A stretch of 64,000 bases of DNA from Absidia repens (GCA_002105175.1 MCGE01000062.1:19708-83707), one strand, 5' to 3'. Shown: positions 49,500 to 60,478, numbered from the stretch's first letter. Notes: generated from the sequence alone by a model not told the origin. Program-made: numbers and translations.

Positions 49500-50640
49500 T
49501 TTTACTGCCTTGGAAGGCCTCAGCCCCCCACCGGCGCTTTTTTTTAGGGGTTTTACAGGTTTTTTAGCGGTGTGGCGAGCTTGTTCTGTGTGTTTATGGG
49601 GTTATTGAAGGAAAAAATGGTATGAGTAGAAGGAGAATGTGATTAGAAAGCGGTTTCAAGCGAATTTGGGTGTCCAAGTATGTGTGTGGTTGAATGGTGG
49701 GCAATAATGTCAAGGCGGTTATTATGGCTGTAGGCTTTAGCTGTGAGCTTATAGGCGTAAACTTTAGAGCATTCTACAGTATAATGAATTGTATGAGAGA
49801 TGGATGGTTTGTTTGGTGACAAAAAATGATTGTATAATATTTCTAAAGATGCATGGAAAATTTGAAGTAAAACGGTTACGTAGTTCGTTTTATATAAAGC
49901 GAAGACGAAAATATTGCACGTTCACTCGATTTTGCAGGCTGTAAAGCCAGTGTGTGAATTCAACCGCCGCCGCCGGCAGCCTGGATTGTTGATTGAGAAA
50001 AAAAAAATGGGAGCGCACATCCAAAAAAAAAAAAAAAAGACAAGTCAACGGGAATGAGCCAACATCTGTTCACTGTTTTTGGCTCATTGTGGACCTGGTG
50101 GTTTTGGCTTTCTGTTTAGAAATAGTTTAGAAGGGTTTTAGAAAAGGGATTTCAAGAAGCATGGGGAAACCCTTTCATTTTGATTCCAGAATCTTGGGGA
50201 AATGTCTTGATTAGCTTAGTACATGTATATGTCTCTTTTCTTCAATAAAACATATACCTGCTTCATTAAACCTTGTCTTTGTTTGAAGTAAATGTTTGTT
50301 TAAGCTTCATTAGAAGTTTGGAGATCGCCATTTATAGAGATCCCTTTTAGAAATCACTTTTTTATCGTACATCGTTCCTTCTTCTACACCATTCATCAAG
50401 TTTAACATCTCTCTCAGCTACTATTAGCGGCCCCCTATTTTTACATCTTCTTTCCTTTTAGTATAGTATTGACTACGTATCATTATTCAATAAAAGCTTT
50501 TTTATTTTGCAATGAACAATGGAATGGCAAAGCTATTCTACTGTGACAGGCTATTGTACATACTATTCTACTGTGATAGGCTATTCTATTGCGGTACACT
50601 GTCTATGTTTGATGGGGGGGTTTTTTATTATTGGTTTGGA
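49500..50640 (+). repeat. Tandem 1.15-kb duplication, unit A
   Basis: Shares long near-identical blocks with 50655-51587 and 52398-52660: TATGAGTAGAAGGAG, GTATGTGTGTGGTTGAATGG, GGCTGTAGGCTTTAGCTGTG, CCGCCGCCGCCGGCAGCC, and the core family segment (50125-50230). The paralogous uninterrupted site ACTATTAGCGGCCCC is at 50419-50433. Confidence 0.8.
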
Positions 50641-50654
50641 AAGCCCATAGCAGG

Positions 50655-52660
50655 TATTACTACTTTTGGAAGGCTCTCCCGGCGCTTTTTTAGCGGATTT
50701 CCACGTTTTTTTAGCGGTATGGCGGGGTATTTCTGTGTGTGTATGGGGATATTGGATGGGGGGGAAATGGTATGAGTAGAAGGAGTATGTGACTAGAAAG
50801 CGGATCCAAGCAAAGGTGGATGTCCAAGTATGTGTGTGGTTGAATGGTGGGCAATAATGTAGAGGCGGTTATTATGGCTGTAGGCTTTAGCTGTGAGCTT
50901 ATAGGCGTAAACTTTAGAGCATTGTGCAATTAATTGTATGAGAGATGTATGGTTGGTTTGGTGGCAAAAAATGATTGTATAATATTTCTAAAGATGCATG
51001 GAAAATTTGAAGTCAAACGGTTTCGTAGTTCGTTTTATATAAAGCGAAGAAGAAAATATTGCAGGTTAACTCAATTTTGCAGGCTAACGTACGTCCATAT
51101 TTTTTAGCAGTGTGTGAATTCAACCGCCGCCGCCGGCAGCCTGGATTGTTGATCGAGAAAAAAAAAAATGGGAGCGCACATCCAAAAAAAAAAAAAAAAA
51201 AGACAAGTCAACGGGAATGAGCCAACATCTGTTCACTGTTTTTGGCTCATTGTGGACCTGGTGGCCTCGGCTTTCTGTTAGAAATAGTTTAAAAGGGTTT
51301 TAGAAAAGGGATTGCAAGAGACATGGGGAAACCCTTTCATTTTGATTCAGAATCTTGGGGAAATGGCTTGATTAGCTTAGTACATGTGTATGTCTCTTTT
51401 CTTCAATAAATCATATATCTGCTCAATAAACCTTGTCTTTGTTTGAAAAAAGTGTGTGTTTAAGCTTCATTAGAAGTTTGGAGATCCCATTTATAGAGAT
51501 CCCTTTTAGAAATCACTTTTTTATTGTACATCGTTCCTTCTTCTACACCATTCATCTAGATTAGCACCTCTCTCAGCTACTATTAGCTGTCAAGGGTAAA
51601 CACTACAGAAGGGAAAAGTGTACTTGCACCTATAGTGATAGGTGTGCACGTCAGGGGATATGGATAGAAAAGGAAGGTGATTAGAACAATGTAGATTAGC
51701 ATGACTATTATTGAATGGGTCTTACAATAATAAAGAACAGAAGGGAAGTATATATATATAGTAAGAGGGAGGACTAGGCGTAACTAGAGATATAGAATAC
51801 TAAAATATACAATTAGACAAATGTATTTATGCAATAGGCATAGTAATGCCGAGGACACAGCGGAGGTCAAATTACATTTTAGGGGCGAGACAATTAGGTT
51901 CAACAATGGAAGACGTGACAACCAAAAATAATGTCTGATGAGGACAAGGAATTATATAGCGTGATATATAAAAAGGAACACTGGAAAGATAAGTGGATCT
52001 TTATAGTAGTGTTTGATATATGTTTATGAAAATAAACAGTGATATTTGAACTTTGATAATTGAATGTCTTTTATTTGATTTGATTTGATTCATCTTTTTA
52101 TATTAAATCGGTGGAATGTTCCGATTGGGGAAGTGGTAGTAAAAAGATGAATAAGAAGTGAAATGCTAATAGTGATAAGGGTTGGAGCAGTAGAGGATGT
52201 TAGGGGATATATAAGAGTGTGATGGAAAGAATGTGGTTGGAAGTAAAATAAATAGTTAGCTATTATATAAAAAATGGGACAGTAAACTATGATCATTATA
52301 AATAAAGTTAAGTGGTAAAATAATTAAGTAGTAAACTATGATCATTATATATAAAAATTAAATGGTAAAATATGAGTAACAAAATATGATCATTACATTA
52401 GCGGCCCCCTATTTTTGCATCTTCTTTCCTTTTAGTATAGTATTGACTACGTATCGTTATTCAATAAAAGCTTTTTTATTTGCAATGAAACAATGGAATG
52501 GCAAAGCTATTCTACTGTGACAGACTATTGTACATACTATTCTATTGCGGTAGACTATTCTGCATACTAATGAACATACTATTATACTGTGGTAATCTAT
52601 TCTACGGACTATTCATGTTTGGTACTATATCTCTATAGTATGGTGATCTATTTTCCAAAC
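50655..52660 (+). repeat. Tandem 1.15-kb duplication, unit B (split by a solo LTR)
   Basis: Second copy of the unit at 49500-50640, same orientation. It is interrupted at 51588-52397 by an 810-bp insertion, after which CGGCCCCCTATTTTTGCATC resumes exactly as in unit A. A third, partial and more diverged copy follows from about 52681. Confidence 0.8.
51588..52397. mobile_element. Solo LTR, 810 bp, with 5-bp target-site duplication
   Basis: Begins TGTCAAGGGTAAACACTAC and ends ATGATCATTACA (TG...CA). It is flanked by TTAGC on both sides (51583-51587, 52398-52402). The sister unit A shows the empty site with a single TTAGC. A TATATAAAAAGG promoter-like word is at about 51963-51974, in keeping with an LTR. 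It shares no obvious sequence with the 309-bp LTRs at 55-60 kb, so it is from a different retrotransposon family. No internal coding region is present. Confidence 0.85.
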
Positions 52661-52680
52661 CAATTTTGTACGGTAAATGC

Positions 52681-53400
52681 CTCTACATGCTATAATGTTG
52701 TAAACAATACTGAGCCATAGGCCTTGTTATTATGGCTGTAGGCTTTCCCGCCTTTGTTTTTGTTTGTTGACGGGCCTCCCGATTTTTTTGTGACGAGGTT
52801 GAAAATCTAAGCCCGCTCCTGCTGAATTATTTTCTCTCACTTTCCCTTTCTTTCCTTTTTTTTAAACGAAAAATTATTTTTTGGTTACTGTTTTTGGCTC
52901 ATCGTGGACCTGGTGGCCTCGGCTTTCTGTTAGGACTAGTTTAGAAGGGTTTTGAGAATAGCGATTACAAAATACATGGGGAAACCCTTTCCTTTTGCAT
53001 CTAGGATCATGGGGCTCATGATTAGCTTAGTTAGTCTCTTTTCTTCAATAAACTTTGACTTTTCTCCAATAAACTTTGTCTTTGCTTCAATAAAACTTGC
53101 CTTTACTTCAATGATGTGTGTTGAAGCGTCAGTAAAAGTTTGCAGATCCCTCCTAGAGATCCCTCTTAGAGATCCCCTTAGAGATCCCCCTTAGAAATTG
53201 CTCTTAGAAATTGCTTTTAGAAATCACGCTTACAGATCCCTCTTACGGATCCCTCTTACGGATCCCTCTTAGAAATCCCTCTTAGTGATACATCGTAGTG
53301 ATCTTTTTTTATTCATTATTCCTTCTTCAGGCCATTAGGTTGAACAGAAAGCAACTGGTTTTGCTTTTGACTCAAACTGAACCAGACTTATTTTTTAGCA
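52681..53400 (+). repeat. Inverted repeat arm A
   Basis: Reads CTACATGCTATAATGTTGTA, GGCTGTAGGCTTTCCCGCC, the core family segment (TTACAAAATACATGGGGAAA near 52964), TCAATAAA motifs and TTCTTCAGGCCATTAGG. The complement of the same order of blocks is found at 54655-55272 plus 60788-60848, making a long inverted repeat with a spacer of about 1.25 kb. Identity is high but not complete by eye. Confidence 0.8.
53140..53300. repeat. Short tandem array of GATCCCTCTTA units
   Basis: Around ten imperfect 10-14 base units (for example GATCCCTCTTACG twice in a row at 53236-53262). The mirror array, GGGATTTCTAAGAG-like units, lies at 54740-54840 in the other arm, so the array is older than or part of the inverted repeat. 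Confidence 0.7.
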
Positions 53401-53827
53401 TATCTCTGCTTCAATAAACCTTGTCTTTGTTTGAATAAAATGTGTATCTCTTTCAATGATGTGCGTTTAAGCTTCATTAGAAGTTTGATGATCCCTTTTA
53501 TAGAGATCCCTTTTAGAAATCGCTTTGTTTGTTCACGGGCCTCACGATTTTTTTTGACGGGATTGGAAATCGAAGCCCGCTCTCCTGGATTGTTTTCTCT
53601 CGCCTTTTGCTTCCTTCCTCATCACAACAATCCTCACCATTCAACTTTCGATCTGTAGAATAGTATACATTAGAATACCTCATTCTTCATTCATGAATAA
53701 AAACTTTTTTATTGAAACATCGCTAAACTTAAGTCACTAAACTAAAGGGAGGGGAGTGAAAGGATCTCGGGAGCAGTCGAGGAATCTTGAGGGATGTAGT
53801 GAAAAAAGAGAGAGATAGTTCATTTTC
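53401..53827. other. Spacer of the inverted repeat, left part
   Basis: Contains another partial tail of the dispersed family (CTTCAATAAACCTTGTC near 53410-53430) and a GCCTCACGATTTTTTTTGAC segment like that near 52775. No gene seen. Confidence 0.4.
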
Positions 53828-54650
53828 CAAAAAAATACCTGCCCACAACCCCCGCCCACAAAAAAATACCCCCCATACACCCCAAAATAATGTCTCCCCC
53901 CACATCCCCCAAAATAATGTCTCCCCCATACACCCCAAAATAATGTCTCCCCCACATCCCCAAAATAATGTTCCCCCATACACCCCAAAATAATGTCTCC
54001 CCATACACCCCAAAATAATGTCTCCCCCACACCCCCAAAAAGACCTCCCCCATACACCCCCAAAAAAAGACCTCCCCCCATACATCCCCAAATAATGTCT
54101 CCCCCGCATCCCCCAAAATAATGTCTCCCCCACACCCCCCAAAAAGACCTCCCCCATACACCCCCAAATAATGTCTCCCCCCCATACACCCCCAAAATAA
54201 ATGTCTCCCCCCACACCCCAAAATAATGTCTCCCCCCACATCCCCCCAAAATAATGTCTCGCCCCATACACCCCAAAATAAATGTCTCCCCCCACATCCC
54301 CCAAAAAAGACCTCCCCCATACACCCCCAAAATAATGTCTCCCCCCATACACCCCCAAAATAATGTCTCCCCCCATACACCCCCAAAATAATGTCTCCCC
54401 CCACATCCCCCCAAAATAATGTCTCCCCCCATTCACCCCCAAAATAAATGTCTCCCCCCACATCCCCCAAAATAATGTCTCCCCCCACATCCCCCCAAAA
54501 TAATGTCTCCCCCCACATCCCCCAAAAAAGACCTCCCCCCATACACCCCCAAAATAATGTCTCCCCCCACAACACCCCCCAAAAAGGCCTCCCCATACAA
54601 CCCCCAAAAAAGACCTCCCACTACCCCCATAACCCTCCAAAAAAATATCG
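53828..54650. repeat. C-rich minisatellite of about 0.8 kb
   Basis: Roughly 35 variable units of 19-24 bases built on CCCCCAAAATAATGTCTCCC followed by CCCATACAC or CCCACATC. The minus strand has G runs of four to six in almost every unit, so quadruplex formation is plausible. All three minus frames stay open over long stretches because the units lack stop codons; these Gly/Trp-rich frames are not called as genes. Confidence 0.9.
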
Positions 54651-54654
54651 CCCA

Positions 54655-55272
54655 AAAAAGTCTGGTTTATTTGAGCCAAAACCAAAATCAGTAGATTTAA
54701 CTAACCAAAAGGCCTGAAGAAGGAATGATGTATAAAAAAGGGGATCTCTACGATGGATCTGTAAGAGGGATTTCTAAGAGGGATCTGTAAGAGGGATCTC
54801 TAAGAGGGATTTCTCAGAGGGATTTCTATGAGGGATTTGCAAACTTTTAACGACGTTTAAACACACATCATTGAAGTAAAGACATGTTTTATTGCAACAA
54901 AGATAAATTTTATGGAACCAGAGACATATTTATTGAAGAAAAGAGACATACTAAGTTAATCAAGACATCGGCCAAGATCCTAGAATCAAAATGAAAGGGG
55001 TTCCCCATGCATCCTGTAATCGCTAATCTCAAAACCCTTCTAAACTAGTCCTAACAGAAAGCCAAAGTCACCACCTCCACAACGAGTAAAAAACAGTGAC
55101 AAAAAAATGAATTTTTGTTTAAAAAAAATGGAAAGAAAGAGAAAGAGAGAGAGAAAATGAGGGATGCGGCCCCAAAAATAATTCAGGCGGATCGGGCTTT
55201 GATTATCAATCCCGTCACAAAAAATCGGGAGGGCTATCAACAAACAAAAACAAAGACTGGAAGCCCTACAGC
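54655..55272 (-). repeat. Inverted repeat arm B, first part
   Basis: Reverse-complement partner of 52735-53400, including TGGCCTGAAGAAGGAATGAT, the GATCTGTAAGAGGGAT array, the core family segment on the minus strand (near 54975-55045) and the AAAAAATCGGGAGGGC stretch. It ends exactly at the chromovirus insertion; the arm resumes at 60788. Confidence 0.8.
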
Positions 55273-55581
55273 TGTTATATTATAGAATAAAATAGGACTT
55301 GTTATCAAGTATTGTGAAACTTTTGGATAATTCTTTATTTCTATTCAAATGTATTGTCTTATTTATACTGATGTGATGGTATGTGGTTATGTAAAAATAG
55401 GGGTGATGAATATGATAGGAATTTGTGTAGTGTGTGATTCGGGGTCTGAATTACGTATTATGGAATGATCGCATATGCATGAACTAAGGTATAGGAATAA
55501 GTGTATAGATAAATATGAATATGTATATATGAAAAGGTATATGGTAGATGGAATGATAGGTGAATGTGTTGGTATACAACA
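55273..55581 (-). repeat. 3' LTR of the chromovirus
   Basis: 309 bases; in element sense it starts TGTTGTATACCAACAC and ends ATAATATAACA. Apparently identical to 60479-60787. Confidence 0.95.
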
Positions 55582-55593
55582 TCACTCCCCTCC
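55582..55593 (-). other. Polypurine tract
   Basis: GGAGGGGAGTGA in element sense, immediately before the 3' LTR; the expected primer site for plus-strand DNA synthesis. Confidence 0.8.
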
Positions 55594-55664
55594 AGGTTGA
55601 AGAAACCGTGAATAATTAGATATAGGAAGGCAGTAATGATGGCGAAGTGTGCAACAAAGTGAAG

Positions 55665-58600
55665 CTACGTTGGCGTTTGTTTGTGGCGCTTGCCGTGAGA
55701 GGATTCGAAGTCCGATGGTCGTTTTCGGTGTTTGTTGATTTTTATTTTTTCTGTATTTCTTCTTTTCCAATATTCATCGATGCTGGACTGTGCATTGATG
55801 TCGACTTCTTTGACCCATTGGTCTTCATCAGCGGTATAACCTTTCCAACGTATTTTATATTGTCTGTTGTTTACGGTGCCTTTGTGATCGACTACAGCTT
55901 CCACTTCGTAGATTTCGTCTGAAGGAATTACTTCGTCCTGTGAAATCAGCTTCAGCTCAGAAGGTGTGTAGTTACGTGCTGTTAATACGCCTGTCATGTC
56001 TTTAAGCACGTAGTTGCCGTTGTGTGTTTTGTTTACTGCTGTATACGGACCATCATATGCTGGTGCAAGTTTGTGACTCCTAGTAGGTAAGCGTGCGACT
56101 ACATAGCTGTTGATGGGGAAGTCCGTCATACGGTGTTTTTTGTTGAATGAACGCTGTTGCGCTTCTGTTACTAATTGTGTTCTTTGTTTTATCGCAGGGA
56201 AAACGATATTTGACATGTGGTCGATTCTGTCGAGTAGGTCTTGGTACGACATTGGTTCCGTTTGTGCATTCATCTCGTTTGTCTTGTAAGGTAAATTCAT
56301 GTTACGTGCGAACATTAGAGAAAACGGTGCCGTTTGTAGTCGCTTGGACACAAGGTGGTTTATAGCTAATTGTGCATTTGGTACATACCAATCCCAATCT
56401 ATTCTAGTGCCTTTGATCTGCTTTGTGATGACTTCCTGTGCGGTGCGTACATATCTTTCAGCAACTCCATTACCTCTGGGGTGATATGGTGTGGACAGTC
56501 GATGGTCGATGCCCATAGCCGTATATAGTTGGGTGAAGAAATCATTTTTGAATTCCCTGCCGTTGTCTGATTGTACGATACGTGGGTAGCCGAAATCACC
56601 AAAAACTTGGATGAGTGTGTGTACCAGTGTGTCTGACTTTTTATCAGGTAAGGGTCTGAGTATATTAAAGCGTGTGCAAACATCAACCATTACTAATAAG
56701 TAGTTGTTCCCTTTTGTCGATGTAGGAAATGGACCGCACAGATCAATTGCCCAATGGTCCCCAGGTATGTAAGCGTATACAGGACGTAGAGGATTATATC
56801 CTCGGCGTGTGATATTATTGATCTGACATGTTTTGCATTTTTTTATGATTTCTAGTGCGTCTTGCATGATATTGGTCCAGTGCATCCCTTCTTTATGTGC
56901 CTGCTTTGTCATTGCTTCAGCTCCGAAGTGCCCAAAGGAATGTATGTCCTGTAAGATTTTGGTGTGTTCAGCAGCTGGTGGTGTGAAGTAATTATCTTCG
57001 TCATGTTGGATTATTCGTATGAAATGCTCTTCTTTGAACAGTGGATTGGTCGAATGTATCCGTGCTATCTGTGTCTTAATTTGGCTAGTTGGTTGTTTGC
57101 AAGCATAGCTCTTGGTGGTTGACAATGTCTGATGCTGATGTTTCTTGTGTGATATGTCCTCTGGCATCATTTTGTCAGGGGTGGCAAGACGTGACAAATG
57201 ATCAGGTAAGGTGTTCAGGACGCCGGGTAAATGGACAATATCGAAAGAATAATCTAACAAGGTATCATACCAATTGATCATCATAGGTGAAGCTATCTTT
57301 TGTGTGTGGAGATATGTCAAGGCGCGGTGGTCCGTATATAAGGTGAATGGTTTGCCCCATAGGTACTTATGGTACTTCTTTAAAGCAAAGACAATGGCAA
57401 GTAGCTCTCTCTTATTGGTGCTGTAGTTGCGTTCAGATTTGGACAAAGAGCGTGCCATGTAGCCTATGTGTCGTTCCTGCCCATGTAGTCGTTGGAACAA
57501 GGAAGCGCCAATGCCATAGTTGGACGCATCGGTGGCGACGAAAAATGGTTGACTTAGATCAGGGTAATGTAAAAGAGTGTTGTCACGCAATGCATGTTTG
57601 AGGGATTGAAAGTGTTGCTCATGACGATCTGTCCAATCTTCTTGTGTGATAGATAGGTGGTTACGCAATGCATCCAACGGTGCAGTCAAGGCAGCGTAGT
57701 GAGGAAGATGCAAGCGAAAGTAGTTGATGATGCCAAGGAATTGTTGGACGCCGTGACCGGAGGTGGGACGTGGCCAATCCATGACATTGGTGACCTTCCG
57801 GATATCAAGGTCATGTCCTTTGTCAGATATGCAAAAGCCTAGTAAGTAGACGCATGTTTGTGCAAAATGACATTTTTTGGGATTGAGGATTAAATTAACA
57901 TCTGTTAATTTTTTTATTGCAGTGGTGACATGGTGGACATGTTCCTGCATAGATGTAGAATGTATGACGATATCATCAACAAATGTTTGGACAAACGGTA
58001 AATCATGGAAGATGAAATTCATGACTCTTTGGAATTTGGCAGAAAGTGGCTTCAAACCGAATGGACAGCCTTGGAACATATACTGGCGACTTCTGTGTGT
58101 GAAGGTTGTTTTATGTTGATCATCCGGGTGTATTTGGAATCTGTGGAAGGCACTCTTTAAGTCCAGTGTGGTGAAGACCTTGGAGCCATGCATGCGTTCG
58201 AAGATCTCGCTGATTAGCGGTAGTGGATAGACGTCATCTTGGAGGTGTTTATTGATGTGGCGTGGGTCAAGGCATGGTCGACGTCCGGTGACATTACCGT
58301 GTTCGTCTTTCTTAGGTGCTAGTGTGATGGGACTATTCCATGTGGTGTTGACGGGTGCGACGACGATGGTGCCATCTTCGAGCCAGGTTTTGACAGCCTC
58401 ATCTACTAGTGGTTGTAATGTGAAAGCAATTGGATATTGTCTGTGATTGGTACGGTCTGTGGGCATTGTAGGAGTGTCCAACTTCACAATGGAAATGTCC
58501 AATGGGCAAAAAGATGTTTTTGGTATCTGTTGGTTTTTATGGATATGCGGTGCTATGGCTTCAATGAAATTGGATTGCTCTGTGGCGGTGCCAGCAGGTG

Positions 58601-60437
58601 CATTGTTTGGTTCAGGTGGATTGTCAACATGTTGGTTCTCCTGTACTGGTTTGGCAATATTATCATCCCAATTATATGCAAGTCCGTGGAAACCGATGTG
58701 CAATTTGGGTATCAGATCACGTCCTAGCAAGAAATCATAGTGATCTGTGTGCATATCCATTATGTGAAATGAATGTGTAAGTTGAATATTATTGTATTGT
58801 ATTTGAAGAGGCACAGTGATACCAATAGATTTGGTACTGTTGTCTTTTTGAGCAAGGTGTAAAGATATATGTGATTTATTAAATTTTATATTTTTTTTAT
58901 TGATATAGGATAGACTAACTATGGAGACATCAGCCCCCGTGTCGAGTAGCCCAAAGGCACGGTCATTCTGTATCAATAAAGGTAATAGGAATGGATTGTT
59001 ATTATGATGTTTATAGTAGTGGTTACTGATCATGTTTATGTATATGTGTTTACCTTGGTCATTGTAGGCGATAGCCTGTACGTCGTCCATGTTATCATCG
59101 TCATCATCATTCTGACTATCGTTGTCAGCTGGGTGTGCAACCACAGCATTAACGGTGCGTCGCTCCAACATGCGTCGCTTTTCTGTACACATATGTTGGA
59201 ACGAGTGTGGAGCCTTTCGGCAATAATAGCAAGTGTTGTTGCTGGTCTGGTTGCTGCTGTGGCTGTTGTTGTTGTTGGTGGTGGTGGTGGTGTATCTGTC
59301 TTGGTTTGTGTTATGGCTGCTGCTCTGGTGGTTGCTGCTGCTCTGGTTGTTGCTGCTGCTCTGGTTATTGTTGCGGGTGCTGGTGCGTGCAGTATTGTGG
59401 TGCTGTTGCAGGTACTTACAGTCCTCGGTGGTGTGGCTGGCACGGGCTCCATGATGCGCACAATAGGAATAGTGTCGTTGTTGTCTGCGCTGCTTGCTGC
59501 TACTGGAGGTGGTTGTGTTGGTGGTGACTGCATCCTCTTGGAAGGCTCTTTTCCTGTTGTTTGCTTTATTGGCCAGAACAAGGACTTCTTCAGCTGTGCT
59601 TGGTAGTTGATTTTTGCTGAATGTTGCGAGTATGCTATGTTGTATGTGTTTTGGAAGCGCCCTGATGCATAGTATCGCCATGAATTCATTATCGGACCAG
59701 CCCGCCTCACGGAATGTAGCTTGGAATCGTAGCCCAAAGTCAATCAGCGATTCGCCTTCTTTTTTTGTCATCTTTGTCACCGCAAGCGCGCTTGTAATTT
59801 TGCTGTCTTTTGTATCGAATTTTGATGTCAACTTGGACTTGACCTGTGCCCACGATAGTTGTTTGCCTTGTATGTGATCTTGGAACCATGAATCGACATT
59901 GTCTCCGTGCATTGCCCAGGTGAGATAGGATTCCCATTCCTCCTGTGGATCCACCTTATGGAATCTTAGGATTTTTTCGAATCGTTTGATGAATTGTGAC
60001 GCCGTTGCAAAAACTTCATGTTTTTTCTGGATTTCCAATTGTCCTTGTAGCTGGAAAAAAGGTATAGTTTCGAAGGGTATTTTGTTGGGGTTGGTGTGGA
60101 GTATGTGTTGTGTAGCATTGGCATCTTCTAACAATTTGACGTGGTCGATGAGCTGTTTCAACTCGATCTTTTTGTCCATGTAGTTGATGTTTGTTGGTGA
60201 GATCCTGGCCAAATCCATCGACTTCTGCCTTATGTCATCCTTGGTGTCCGCTATTAACGCAGGAAGGGCCTTCTCAATGCTGACATTGGATACATTGATG
60301 GTATCATCATCGTCTAGTACCATGTCGGCAGAGAGAATTTCCTCCATTGCTTCTAGTTCATTCAAGGGTGATGACACTTGGCTGGGTGCGCTGGATAGGC
60401 TGGATAAGCTGGAAACAGTGGAAATAGGGCTAGACAT
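55665..60437 (-). CDS. Gag-Pol polyprotein of the chromovirus (single ORF)
   Basis: 1590 residues, uninterrupted. Domains in order: Gag capsid region (about 120-290, IKRFEKILRFHKVDPQEEWE); a zinc-knuckle-like CYYCRKAPHSFQHMC near 401 (spacing C-x2-C-x4-H-x5-C); protease LLDTGADVSIVS near 497; reverse transcriptase with LDLKSAFHRF and FVDDIVIHS near 819; RNase H with VATDASNYGIG near 967; integrase with HHCC zinc finger (HSFGHFG... CKTC) near 1166 and catalytic D (AIDLCGPF, 1231), D (QSDNGREF, 1289) and E (VAERY, 1326); and a C-terminal chromodomain (about 1506-1555, YKIRWKGYTADEDQWV). RT-RNaseH-IN order plus the chromodomain defines a chromovirus. Gag and Pol share one frame with no stop or shift between them, so the Gag-to-Pol ratio must be set after translation. 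All catalytic residues are present. Confidence 0.97.
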   Translation of the reverse strand: MSSPISTVSSLSSLSSAPSQVSSPLNELEAMEEILSADMVLDDDDTINVSNVSIEKALPALIADTKDDIRQKSMDLARISPTNINYMDKKIELKQLIDHVKLLEDANATQHILHTNPNKIPFETIPFFQLQGQLEIQKKHEVFATASQFIKRFEKILRFHKVDPQEEWESYLTWAMHGDNVDSWFQDHIQGKQLSWAQVKSKLTSKFDTKDSKITSALAVTKMTKKEGESLIDFGLRFQATFREAGWSDNEFMAILCIRALPKHIQHSILATFSKNQLPSTAEEVLVLANKANNRKRAFQEDAVTTNTTTSSSSKQRRQQRHYSYCAHHGARASHTTEDCKYLQQHHNTARTSTRNNNQSSSNNQSSSNHQSSSHNTNQDRYTTTTTNNNNSHSSNQTSNNTCYYCRKAPHSFQHMCTEKRRMLERRTVNAVVAHPADNDSQNDDDDDNMDDVQAIAYNDQGKHIYINMISNHYYKHHNNNPFLLPLLIQNDRAFGLLDTGADVSIVSLSYINKKNIKFNKSHISLHLAQKDNSTKSIGITVPLQIQYNNIQLTHSFHIMDMHTDHYDFLLGRDLIPKLHIGFHGLAYNWDDNIAKPVQENQHVDNPPEPNNAPAGTATEQSNFIEAIAPHIHKNQQIPKTSFCPLDISIVKLDTPTMPTDRTNHRQYPIAFTLQPLVDEAVKTWLEDGTIVVAPVNTTWNSPITLAPKKDEHGNVTGRRPCLDPRHINKHLQDDVYPLPLISEIFERMHGSKVFTTLDLKSAFHRFQIHPDDQHKTTFTHRSRQYMFQGCPFGLKPLSAKFQRVMNFIFHDLPFVQTFVDDIVIHSTSMQEHVHHVTTAIKKLTDVNLILNPKKCHFAQTCVYLLGFCISDKGHDLDIRKVTNVMDWPRPTSGHGVQQFLGIINYFRLHLPHYAALTAPLDALRNHLSITQEDWTDRHEQHFQSLKHALRDNTLLHYPDLSQPFFVATDASNYGIGASLFQRLHGQERHIGYMARSLSKSERNYSTNKRELLAIVFALKKYHKYLWGKPFTLYTDHRALTYLHTQKIASPMMINWYDTLLDYSFDIVHLPGVLNTLPDHLSRLATPDKMMPEDISHKKHQHQTLSTTKSYACKQPTSQIKTQIARIHSTNPLFKEEHFIRIIQHDEDNYFTPPAAEHTKILQDIHSFGHFGAEAMTKQAHKEGMHWTNIMQDALEIIKKCKTCQINNITRRGYNPLRPVYAYIPGDHWAIDLCGPFPTSTKGNNYLLVMVDVCTRFNILRPLPDKKSDTLVHTLIQVFGDFGYPRIVQSDNGREFKNDFFTQLYTAMGIDHRLSTPYHPRGNGVAERYVRTAQEVITKQIKGTRIDWDWYVPNAQLAINHLVSKRLQTAPFSLMFARNMNLPYKTNEMNAQTEPMSYQDLLDRIDHMSNIVFPAIKQRTQLVTEAQQRSFNKKHRMTDFPINSYVVARLPTRSHKLAPAYDGPYTAVNKTHNGNYVLKDMTGVLTARNYTPSELKLISQDEVIPSDEIYEVEAVVDHKGTVNNRQYKIRWKGYTADEDQWVKEVDINAQSSIDEYWKRRNTEKIKINKHRKRPSDFESSHGKRHKQTPT

Positions 60438-60452
60438 GATAAAAAAATTTTA

Positions 60453-60466
60453 GAATAGAAAGAATT
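60453..60466 (-). other. Putative self-priming primer-binding site
   Basis: In element sense AATTCTTTCTATTC lies 13 bases inside the 5' LTR end. It is complementary to GAATAGAAA plus GAATT within the LTR (60535-60552), about 21 bases after a TATAAATA box. This resembles the Tf1-type self-priming arrangement; no match to a tRNA 3' end was evident. Confidence 0.5.
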
Positions 60467-60478
60467 CACAATAAAAAA

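Noticed and set aside
53729..54685. Long Gly/Trp-rich open frames on the minus strand (up to 318 codons)
   Set aside because: They are read-throughs of the C-rich minisatellite; all three frames are open, with no start context, splice signals or domain.
59004..59606. 200-codon plus-strand frame opposite the Gag region
   Set aside because: Antisense shadow of the Gag-Pol ORF, made of Val/Cys-rich complements of Thr/Asn/Ala codons.
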